A DNA stretch of 64,000 bases. Source: JBOGUF01 sp050696075 (lineage in GTDB: Bacteria; Chloroflexota; Chloroflexia; Thermomicrobiales; UBA6265). The stretch lies in contig JBOGUF010000138.1 in NCBI GenBank assembly GCA_050696075.1, positions 59,127-123,126 of the forward strand, given 5' to 3'. The translations under genes were made by a program, and so were the position numbers. The notes under the pieces were generated by a model. That model was not told the DNA's origin and made no database searches. It was given only the letters and a program-made list of their open reading frames with translations. This document shows, piece by piece, positions 24,506 to 31,678 of the stretch; the stretch's first letter is position 1, and the number at the start of each line of letters is the position of its first letter.

Positions 24506-25707
24506 TCTGGCACGGCGCTCGGTCGAACGAAGTCGGGTGGCAGGCGAACGTGGAGATCCCCGGTCTCGACGTCGCCAAGGCCAAGCGATATCACCGGGTG
24601 CGGTTGACGATGACGTTCAGCGGCGCGTTGCTTGGCGCCGGTGAGTTGGCTTGGTTTGCGCTGAGCGGCCGGTCGAGTCATCTTCAATCCGGATTGCGAG
24701 TCCGATTTAGGTCTCCTATGGCCGCGACGGCAGCGTATGCGGCGATTGCGGCCGGAGGGTCATGGCTGGTCTCGCTACCCTGGTCGTTTCTTGCCGGATA
24801 CCTAATCGAGCGTCGCTTCGGCTTGACTCGACAATCTCCGACCGCCTGGCTGGGCGACCGATCGAAGGGACTGGGCGTAAGTCTGGCGCTCGAGACGCCG
24901 CTGATTGTCGCCAGCTATGCGGTGATCCGACGCAGACCGCACGATTGGTGGCTGGTGCTCTCGGGAGTTGCGGTTCCGGTATCGGTCGTGCTCGGCAACC
25001 TGGCGCCTGTCTTGATCATGCCGTTGTTCAACCGATTTGAGCCGCTGGCTGACGACGAACTCGTACGGCGCATCCGCAAGCTCGCCGACCGCGCCGGTGT
25101 GCCGATCGCCGACGCCTTCCGCATGGACATGAGTCGCCAGACCGAGAAGGCGAACGCGTTCTTCACCGGACTCGGTCGCACGAAGCGGATCGTGTTGGGC
25201 GACACCATGCTCGATCGCTATGCGCCTGAGGAGATCGAGGCGGTCGTCGCCCACGAGCTTGGACATCAGGTCCACGGCGACATGTGGCGCATGATTGCGT
25301 TCGGCGGCGCGGCCATGACGGGCGTTGCCTACAGTGTTGGCAAGCTTACGCCGCGCATCCTGTGCTTGACCGCGCATCGAACCGGTGTTCGGGATGTCGG
25401 GGACGAGGCGGGACTGCCGCTCGTTGGGTTGGTGGCCGGGATGTGCGCGGTGCTGATCGCACCGGTGAGCGCCGCGCTTAGCCGGGCGATGGAGCGGCGA
25501 ACTGATCGCTACGCGCTCGCACTGACGGGCAACGGGCGCGCGTATGCGTCGACGATGGGCAGGTTGGCGGCACAGAATCTCTCCGATCCGTCGCCGCCGC
25601 GTTGGATTGTCCTTCTGCTCTACAGCCACCCTCCCATTGCGGAGCGAATCGCCACGGCGCGAGCGTTCGAGGCATTGGTTGGGACGTCCGAGTTGGCCAG
25701 AAAGTGA
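24502..25707 (+). CDS. M48 family membrane metalloprotease (Ste24/CAAX-protease-1 type)
   Basis: 401 residues. Several membrane helices precede the CAAX_N-like segment GYLIERRFGLTRQSPTAWL (about 99-117). The zinc site HELGH is at 251-255 and a downstream RRTDRYAL supplies the third-ligand region. Mature part like Ste24/HtpX; it degrades or processes membrane proteins. The ATG at 24502 overlaps the MMPL stop (ATGA), supporting this start over an in-frame ATG at 24427. Confidence 0.9.
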   Translation: MIWHGARSNEVGWQANVEIPGLDVAKAKRYHRVRLTMTFSGALLGAGELAWFALSGRSSHLQSGLRVRFRSPMAATAAYAAIAAGGSWLVSLPWSFLAGYLIERRFGLTRQSPTAWLGDRSKGLGVSLALETPLIVASYAVIRRRPHDWWLVLSGVAVPVSVVLGNLAPVLIMPLFNRFEPLADDELVRRIRKLADRAGVPIADAFRMDMSRQTEKANAFFTGLGRTKRIVLGDTMLDRYAPEEIEAVVAHELGHQVHGDMWRMIAFGGAAMTGVAYSVGKLTPRILCLTAHRTGVRDVGDEAGLPLVGLVAGMCAVLIAPVSAALSRAMERRTDRYALALTGNGRAYASTMGRLAAQNLSDPSPPRWIVLLLYSHPPIAERIATARAFEALVGTSELARK

Positions 25708-25830
25708 TCGCGGCAACAGTCAAGTCTGGTCCCCCTTTGCGGTAAACTTTGCGGTCCGCTGACCCGGAGCATCGCCGGCGACGTTGTGGCCGTGCCGGAC
25801 CGGGGCTGGCCGCGGAGGGGAGGGGACCGA

Positions 25831-26127
25831 TTGGAGGGACATACTTCGATCGAGAACAACGTCTTTGTCTGGCGCGAAGGGCGTGCCGAAGTGTCGGTGC
25901 TGCGCGACGGGGATGCCTGGAGCGTCGTTCACACGTCGACCGGTCGGTTGCTCGGACCGCGCATCGTCCTCTATTCAGAGCGGCACAAGGACGCGAAGCA
26001 CGCGGCGTGGGACGTCATGGCCCGGGTCATTCGTGAGTCCAGCGACGAAGACAAGGGATTGCAGATCGCACGTACGGCAGTGAAGTGGATGCGATCGTCG
26101 GAGACAGCCAGCGGCGTCGATGACTGA
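25831..26127 (+). CDS. Hypothetical protein (98 aa)
   Basis: A short protein with a pattern like NVFVWREGRAEVSVLRDGDAWSV, then an alpha-helical half (KHAAWDVMARVIRESSDEDKG). No family is recognised. The TTG at 25831 is chosen because it follows an exceptional purine-rich RBS (GGAGGGGAGGGG); an in-frame GTG at 25786 is possible. It ends 20 bp before mutM on the same strand. Confidence 0.55.
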   Translation: MEGHTSIENNVFVWREGRAEVSVLRDGDAWSVVHTSTGRLLGPRIVLYSERHKDAKHAAWDVMARVIRESSDEDKGLQIARTAVKWMRSSETASGVDD

Positions 26128-26147
26128 ATTGGAGACAAGAGGGACCG

Positions 26148-27005
26148 GTGCCGGAGCTTCCTGAGGTCGAAACGATCAGGCGAATTGTCGAGCGCGAACT
26201 CACAGGTTGCGAAGTCAGTGGCGTCCTCGTCCGGCTGCCGAAGCTGATGCGCGACTCGCCTATCCCCACGCTCGACGATCTGGTTGGGCGAACCGTCAGC
26301 GGCGCACGCCGCCGGGCAAAGGTGCTCATCGTCGACTTCAACGGCGACCTGAGCCTCTTGGCACATCTCAAGCTCGCGGGTCAGGTTGCGGTCATCCATC
26401 CGAACGGCGAGCGCCACGTGGCCGGCCATCCGGTGCCCGATCCGGCCGGACCGTATCCCCACAAGACCACTCACGTCGAGCTGCACTTTGCCGGCGGCAC
26501 AATTCTGTATCTTAGCGACGTGCGGCAGTTTGGATGGCTGCGTCTCATGCCGACCGATGCGGTCGCCGCCGCGCTCGAAGCATTTCGCTTCGGTCCGGAA
26601 GCGGTCGGGCCGGAGATGATAACTATCGAGGATCTGCGCGAACGACTGGCCCGACGGTCTATTCCGATCAAAGTGGCGTTGCTGGATCAAACCGTACTCG
26701 CGGGTCTCGGCAATATCTACGTGGACGAGGCACTGCACTACGCGCGGATCCATCCGGCGACCCCGGCGAATACGGTTAACGGCGAGCGTCTCGTCGCGCT
26801 GCATGAAGCCGCTGCCTGGGCGCTAGAAAACGGCATTCAACAGGGCGGGGCGAAGATCATTCACGGCCGCGCCTACCCAATCGACGGCTTTCCGCGCGTA
26901 CATGGGCGGAAGGACGAGCCATGTGTGACGTGCGGGTCCGCGGTCGCCAAGATTCGGGTTGGCGCCCGAGGCACCTACCTTTGCCCATCGTGTCAACCGC
27001 CATAG
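26148..27005 (+). CDS. mutM: Formamidopyrimidine-DNA glycosylase (Fpg/MutM)
   Basis: 285 residues beginning with GTG then PELPEVETIRR; the catalytic Pro2 and Glu3 are in place after removal of Met. Other landmarks: LAHLKLAGQ, GLGNIYVDEALHYARIHP of the H2TH domain, and the zinc finger CVTCGSAVAKI...YLCPSC at the C-terminus. It excises 8-oxoguanine and other oxidised purines and nicks the abasic site. Located after the small hypothetical gene; the next gene is convergent. Confidence 0.96.
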   Translation: MPELPEVETIRRIVERELTGCEVSGVLVRLPKLMRDSPIPTLDDLVGRTVSGARRRAKVLIVDFNGDLSLLAHLKLAGQVAVIHPNGERHVAGHPVPDPAGPYPHKTTHVELHFAGGTILYLSDVRQFGWLRLMPTDAVAAALEAFRFGPEAVGPEMITIEDLRERLARRSIPIKVALLDQTVLAGLGNIYVDEALHYARIHPATPANTVNGERLVALHEAAAWALENGIQQGGAKIIHGRAYPIDGFPRVHGRKDEPCVTCGSAVAKIRVGARGTYLCPSCQPP

Positions 27006-27034
27006 AGCGAGGGACTACTGCTGTAGGTCGGAGG

Positions 27035-27241
27035 CTAGCCGGACTGCTCCGTCGTGTCTGTCCGCGACCCATGGCCGTCGAGCGTTTGGTTTGGCTCGAT
27101 AGTTGGCGGCGTGCTTGCCCTGGGGTCTCGCGGGGATTCCTCGGTCGCTTCGGGTTCATCATCGTGGTCGAGGATGAAGGCAATGAGCACGGCGATCAGC
27201 GCGATCGCCATCATCGCCATGACAAGCAGGTAGTCGGTCAT
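27035..27241 (-). CDS. Small membrane protein with acidic tail (68 aa)
   Basis: MTDYLLVMAMMAIALIAVLIAFIL forms one membrane helix, followed by an acidic Thr/Pro-rich tail (DDEPEATEE...). The ATG at 27241 overlaps the TGA of the HMG-CoA-lyase-like gene (ATGA), which supports a real gene. No family is recognised. It is convergent with mutM, 29 bp apart. Confidence 0.6.
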   Translation of the reverse strand: MTDYLLVMAMMAIALIAVLIAFILDHDDEPEATEESPRDPRASTPPTIEPNQTLDGHGSRTDTTEQSG

Positions 27242-28113
27242 GCGCTGGCCGCTCCGGGTGCGATTGCATGGCGGAGCGCGGACACCGCGTCCCGAATCGC
27301 GGTGACGTCGATGTTGGCGGCAAGGCCGCGTCGTTGGAGTGCTTCGACGAGTGTCTCCGTGGCGAGGTTGCCAGGCGAGCCAGGCGCAAATGGGCAGCCA
27401 CCCAAACCGCCAGCGGCTGCATCGAACGTCGTGATGCCGCGATCGAGCGCGGTCTCGACGTTGGCGATCGCCTGCCCCCGCGTGTCGTGGAAATGCAGCG
27501 CGCAACGGTCGAGCGGAAGGACCTGGCCCGCGGTGTCGAGGAGGGCATCGACCTCGGACGGGACGGCTGTGCCGATGGTGTCGGCGATTGAGACCTCGTC
27601 GCATCCAAGGTCGAAGAGACGAGCGGCAACGGCGACTGCCGTTTCCGGCGCGACTTTACCCGCGTATGGGCACTCGAAGGCGACCGAGACGTATCCGCGA
27701 ATCCAGAGGCCGCGTTCCCTGGCGCGCGTCACGACGGGACGAAACCGATCGAACGACTCGTCGATGGAACAGCGGATGTTAGCGTAGGAGAAGGCGTCTG
27801 TCGCCGCGGCGAAGAGGGCGATCGCATCGACGTTGGCGGCGAGCGCGCGCTCGAGCCCGCGCTCGTTGGGCACGAGCACCGGGTAGCGCACGTCCGATTT
27901 GCGCTTGAATTCGCGCATGACGTCGGCGGCGTCAGCGAGTTGGGGCACGGCGGCCGGATTCACGAAGCTGGTTGCTTCGATAACCGGCAGGCCAGCGTCG
28001 GCCAGCGCTTCGATGAAAGCTATCTTGGCCGAGGTCGGCACGACTCGCGATTCGTTTTGCAGCCCGTCGCGCGGTCCGACTTCAACCACCGTGACCGGCG
28101 TCTGTGCCACCAT
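27238..28113 (-). CDS. Hydroxymethylglutaryl-CoA lyase family protein
   Basis: 291 residues with the HMGL-like TIM barrel: VEVGPRDGLQNE at the start, EATSFVNPAAVPQLADA, SIADTIGTA, LHFHDTRGQA (metal-binding His pair), and GLGGCPFAPGSPGNLATE with the catalytic Cys. These features fit HMG-CoA lyase, which cleaves HMG-CoA to acetoacetate and acetyl-CoA in leucine breakdown. Related 2-hydroxyacyl-CoA or isopropylmalate-type lyases share the fold, but the CPFAPGSPGN loop favours HMG-CoA lyase. No leucine-catabolism genes are adjacent. Confidence 0.88.
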   Translation of the reverse strand: MVAQTPVTVVEVGPRDGLQNESRVVPTSAKIAFIEALADAGLPVIEATSFVNPAAVPQLADAADVMREFKRKSDVRYPVLVPNERGLERALAANVDAIALFAAATDAFSYANIRCSIDESFDRFRPVVTRARERGLWIRGYVSVAFECPYAGKVAPETAVAVAARLFDLGCDEVSIADTIGTAVPSEVDALLDTAGQVLPLDRCALHFHDTRGQAIANVETALDRGITTFDAAAGGLGGCPFAPGSPGNLATETLVEALQRRGLAANIDVTAIRDAVSALRHAIAPGAASA

Positions 28114-28232
28114 TGGATGCCCGTTCTCCTTGCGGATCTGAGACTTTACGTGAGACTGTACCGATTGTGGGCGCGCCGCGCCAGCGTCGCTACCGTCGCG
28201 CGGCAGGCAAAGAGAAACAGGGAGTTGGATAC

Positions 28233-28364
28233 GTGTCGAGCGAGCAAGGGGCCCTGATCTATCACGAGGTCAAGGCAACCCAACCGAACTATGCGCTGTG
28301 GCTGGTCATCGCTGGCGGGCTCATCTTGTTGTTCTTCATGGCGACGCGGCGGCGATCTCGGTAG
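28233..28364 (+). CDS. Small single-span membrane protein (43 aa)
   Basis: GTG at 28233 with GGAG eight bases before it. The protein has a polar N-terminus (SSEQGALIYHEVKATQPNY), one helix LWLVIAGGLILLFFMAT and a basic end RRRSR, giving an N-out orientation by the positive-inside rule. Its end overlaps that of the hydantoinase B gene by 29 bp, tail to tail. No family recognised. Confidence 0.5.
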   Translation: MSSEQGALIYHEVKATQPNYALWLVIAGGLILLFFMATRRRSR

Positions 28365-30117
28365 CAACGCCGGGTTCACTGTCGCTGCCGGCGTCGACGG
28401 GAACTCCGTAGACAATGCGTGCCCGTGCGGCAGAAACGAGTCCGTTGCGAACGTCGGCGAGCACCATCTCGGGGTCCCGGGTGCGCGGATCGAAGAAGCC
28501 GCCTCCGCCTGGGAGTTGCAGGGTGATCCGTGTATCGGGCGCAAGCTGACGTGAGCCCTTAGCCGTGATTCGTTCGCCGGTTGAAAACGTGATCTCGGCG
28601 TTGGCGCCGGGCAATCCTCCCCCGTAGCCGGCGGCGGCGTGGTGGAGCCGGTCGAAGAGCGGTGAGAAGCGAAACGGACGCTTTGTGCGAACGCCGACCT
28701 CAATCGTTTGCCCTAGACCACCGCGAAACTGGCCGGGGCCGCCAGAATCGCGGCGAAGCTCCCGGCGGTACATGACGAGTGGTGTCAATTGTTCGATCAC
28801 TTCGGCCGGAACGCCGGAGATACCGCTGGGAAAGGCCGTCGCGCTGAGACCATCCTTCGTCGGCCTGGCGCCGGTTCCCCCACAGGAGAACCAGACGTAG
28901 GTAAATGGTCGGTCGTCGAGGTCGTGACCGGTGAATTGGAGGTTCCAGATGTTGGCGGCGCCCTCGGCCATGATGCGATTCGGCAGAATCTCTGCCAGCG
29001 CGCCGAAGATGACGCCCGGCAGGTAGTGACCCAGGATGTGCCGGGCGGCGACCGGCGCCGGCGGCCGCGCGTTGAGGATGCAGCCCGGTGGCGCGGTGAC
29101 GGTGACGGGCCGAAAGCTCCCTTCGTTGTTGGGAACCTCCGGCGCCAGAGCGCATTTCAGGGCATAAGTCGTATAAGCGTGCGTGTAGTTGAGGACGACG
29201 TTGATGCCGCGGTGACTTTCGGCGGAACTGCCGGCCCAGTCGACCCTGAGCGTTTCGCCGCGCTTGGCAATCGCGACCTGCAGACGCACCGGTTCCTCGT
29301 AACCGTCTGCCCAGACCGCGTTTTCGTAGTCGCCGTCCGGAATCGCCGCGATGGCATCGCGCATCGCCCGCTCCGAGCGGGCGATGATTTCGGCTGAGAG
29401 GTCGTCGAGGCTCTCCAGCCCGAACTCGTCCATGAACTCGACCAGCCGCGCGCCGCCGACGTCGTTGCCGGCTGCTTGGGCGTGGATGTCGCCAAGGACC
29501 GGTTCTGGCGCTCGCACGTTCGCGGCGAGGATGCTCAGCAGTTCCCGATTGGGCGTGCCCGCGTCGAAGAGTTTCGTGATCGGGACGAAAAGCCCTTCTT
29601 CAAAGACAGAGCGGGCATCAGTGGAGAGACCGATACCACCAATATCGAGCACATGGCAGGTATTGCCGAAGAACGCGACGAGGCGGCCGTCCTTGAAGAT
29701 CGGCGTGATGACCGTGAAGTCGTGCAGGTGTCCGGACGTCTTTTGAGGATCGTTCGTGATGAGGACGTCGCCCGGCAGCAGGGTGTCAGCCGGAAAGACC
29801 CGCAGGAAATGGTGGATGCAGGTCGCCATGGCGTTGATGTGCCCCGGCGTACCGGTCACCGCCTGGGCGATCATGTTGCCGTCCACGTCGAAGACGCCGG
29901 CCGAGAGGTCGCCCGCCTCGCGGACGATCGTCGTAAAACTCGTCCGCATGAGCGCCGTCGCCTGCTCGTTGACGACCGAAATGAGCCGGTTCCACATCAC
30001 TTCGAGGCGAACCGGATCGATGTCGGGTGGTGTTGCGGCGCGTTGCATGTGGGAAACCACGGTTAGGTAGTCCGCATCTCTTGATGGCCCAAGGAGAGGC
30101 GGTGGCGACGATGCCAT
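28336..30117 (-). CDS. Hydantoinase B / 5-oxoprolinase beta-type subunit
   Basis: 593 residues. Strong family features: DPVRLEVMWNRLISVVNEQA, TSFTTIVREAGDLSAG, TGTPGHINAM, GDVLITNDPQKTSGHLHDFTVITP, ADGYEEPVRLQVAI and, near the end, GGGGFFDPRTRDPE. HyuB works with HyuA in ATP-dependent opening of hydantoins, or the related acetone carboxylase and 5-oxoproline reactions. Start at 30117 has GGAGAGG before it; ATG 30048 is a shorter alternative. The partner hyuA lies upstream on the same strand but is separated by a 463-codon lipoprotein gene, which is unusual. The exact substrate cannot be inferred. Confidence 0.9.
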   Translation of the reverse strand: MASSPPPLLGPSRDADYLTVVSHMQRAATPPDIDPVRLEVMWNRLISVVNEQATALMRTSFTTIVREAGDLSAGVFDVDGNMIAQAVTGTPGHINAMATCIHHFLRVFPADTLLPGDVLITNDPQKTSGHLHDFTVITPIFKDGRLVAFFGNTCHVLDIGGIGLSTDARSVFEEGLFVPITKLFDAGTPNRELLSILAANVRAPEPVLGDIHAQAAGNDVGGARLVEFMDEFGLESLDDLSAEIIARSERAMRDAIAAIPDGDYENAVWADGYEEPVRLQVAIAKRGETLRVDWAGSSAESHRGINVVLNYTHAYTTYALKCALAPEVPNNEGSFRPVTVTAPPGCILNARPPAPVAARHILGHYLPGVIFGALAEILPNRIMAEGAANIWNLQFTGHDLDDRPFTYVWFSCGGTGARPTKDGLSATAFPSGISGVPAEVIEQLTPLVMYRRELRRDSGGPGQFRGGLGQTIEVGVRTKRPFRFSPLFDRLHHAAAGYGGGLPGANAEITFSTGERITAKGSRQLAPDTRITLQLPGGGGFFDPRTRDPEMVLADVRNGLVSAARARIVYGVPVDAGSDSEPGVATEIAAASP

Positions 30118-30133
30118 CGCCTCTCCATCGTCG

Positions 30134-31522
30134 TTAGGGCACGCACGCATCGGTCGGTTCGGCCGTCGGCGTTGCCGCGACGGGCGACCCGACAGGGCGG
30201 CCCTCCGCCGTTGGGCTCGGGGTCGGAGTGGTGGCGGTGGGACTGCCAGCCGGCGTCGATGTCGGTCGCGGCGTCGGCGTGCAGCGCGGAAGGTCAGGCG
30301 TGGCAGGTTCGGGAGTGGCGGGGACGACGACAGGAACCGTCGCCGTGGCGGTGGCAATGGCCGTAGCGGTCGCGGTGGGTTCGACGGTCGCGGTGGGTTC
30401 CACTGTCGCGGTCGCCGTTGGCGCGGTGGTCGCGGTTGCCGTCGGCTGGGCAGTAGCCGTTGCCGTGGGTGCGGTGGTCGCGGTCGGTGCGGTGGTTGCC
30501 GTGGCGGTCGGCACGACCGTAGCGGTAGCCGTCGGCGCGACCGTGGCGGTGGCGGTTGGCGCGACCGTGGCGGTGGCGGTTGGCGCAATCGTCGCGGTTG
30601 CGGTCGGTGGTTCTGGCGTGACGGTCGCGGTCGGTTCTGGCGTGGGAGTGGCAGTTGGCTCTGGGGTAGCGGTCGCGGTAGACGTTGGCTCAGGTGTCGC
30701 CGTCGCGGTCGGCTCCGGGGTGGCGGTCGCTGTTGGTAATGCCGTCGCCGTCGCGGTGGGCTCGACGGTCGGAGTTGGCTCGATTGTCGCCGTCTCGGTG
30801 GGAACCGGGGAGGGTGTGGCGGTCTCGGTCGGTTCGGGCGGCGCCGTCGGTTCGGGCGGCGCGGTCGGCGGGGCGGGCACCACGACCAACGGCGTACCAT
30901 CTGTCTCGGAGGTCGGCGTCGGTTCAGGAGTTGCCGCTGGCTCCGGCGTAGCCGGGGCGGGCGATGCCTCGGGTGAAGCGACAGCGACCGTAAGCGTCGG
31001 TTCAGGAGTGGCTGGCGACGCTTCGGGCGCAACGACTCCTGCCGTTGGTGTGGCGACGACCGGACTGACGACCGCCGTCTCGTCTGGCGTGGCTTCGACC
31101 GGGATGACGTCAGGCGTCGCCGGCGTTGCCTTCGCGTCAGGGCTTGCTTCGATAGGCGGCGATGCGATCTCCTCCGGTGACGGCGATGCCACGATGGCCG
31201 GTGTCGCCAGGGGAGTAGCGGCTGTTACCGGTGACGCCGGGACGGTGGGCGAGCCGACCGGAACTGGCGATGCCGGGATGACCGGCGTCGCGACATCGGC
31301 CGGCGTGGCGGCTACGGCCGGCGTTGCCTCGGCAGGCGTCGCCACTTCGGGCGAGCTCGGCAGCACGGCTGGGATTGTCGGTGAGGCTTCGACCGCTGCC
31401 GTCGGTGGAATCGCCGTGGGAGCGTCATCTTCGTCGTCGCGACCGCAGGCGGCGAGGACGATAAGGAGGGCAAGCGAGAGCGCGGTGAACACGCCAACGT
31501 TTCCAACCCGTCGTCGTCCCAT
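30134..31522 (-). CDS. Repetitive Thr/Pro/Ala-rich lipoprotein
   Basis: 462 residues. MGRRR, a hydrophobic helix and the lipobox LAAC (23-26) mark a lipoprotein signal peptide with Cys26 as the lipid-attached residue. Nearly all of the rest is low complexity: blocks of ATP and SP followed by dozens of repeats of the type PTATAT, EPTATATPEP and TVAPTATA. Two cysteines (RCTPTP and DACVP) sit near the C-terminus. It is likely an extended, possibly glycosylated stalk on the cell surface. GGGGGAAGG precedes the ATG. The complementary strand is also open but its product is a VAVAVG mirror without signals. Confidence 0.75.
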   Translation of the reverse strand: MGRRRVGNVGVFTALSLALLIVLAACGRDDEDDAPTAIPPTAAVEASPTIPAVLPSSPEVATPAEATPAVAATPADVATPVIPASPVPVGSPTVPASPVTAATPLATPAIVASPSPEEIASPPIEASPDAKATPATPDVIPVEATPDETAVVSPVVATPTAGVVAPEASPATPEPTLTVAVASPEASPAPATPEPAATPEPTPTSETDGTPLVVVPAPPTAPPEPTAPPEPTETATPSPVPTETATIEPTPTVEPTATATALPTATATPEPTATATPEPTSTATATPEPTATPTPEPTATVTPEPPTATATIAPTATATVAPTATATVAPTATATVVPTATATTAPTATTAPTATATAQPTATATTAPTATATVEPTATVEPTATATAIATATATVPVVVPATPEPATPDLPRCTPTPRPTSTPAGSPTATTPTPSPTAEGRPVGSPVAATPTAEPTDACVP

Positions 31523-31616
31523 ACTGCCTTCCCCCGTCGTTTCCGCGGAGCGTATTGCACCGGCCCATCGGCCCCGCGATGCATCGCTTGTGCGATCGAT
31601 GATGGTAACGCCGACA

Positions 31617-31645
31617 ATCCTACGGCCCGCCGCGATTTACCGCAA
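31617..31645 (-). promoter_or_regulatory. Candidate promoter of the repetitive lipoprotein gene
   Basis: On the minus strand, TTGCGG (31645-31640), a 17-bp spacer and TAGGAT (31622-31617). This sits in the 156-bp gap after hyuA, so the lipoprotein and hyuB may be transcribed separately from hyuA. Confidence 0.4.
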
Positions 31646-31678
31646 GCAATGATTGGCTGAAATGCGTCTGTCTCTGCA

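Noticed and set aside
30118..31032. Extension of hydantoinase B upstream to 31032
   Set aside because: The added part is Arg/Pro-rich antiframe of the lipoprotein repeats with no hydantoinase similarity.
30228..31652. 474-codon plus-strand frame made of VAVAVG repeats
   Set aside because: It is the mirror of the lipoprotein repeats. The minus-strand product has a signal peptide, lipobox and RBS; the plus product has none.
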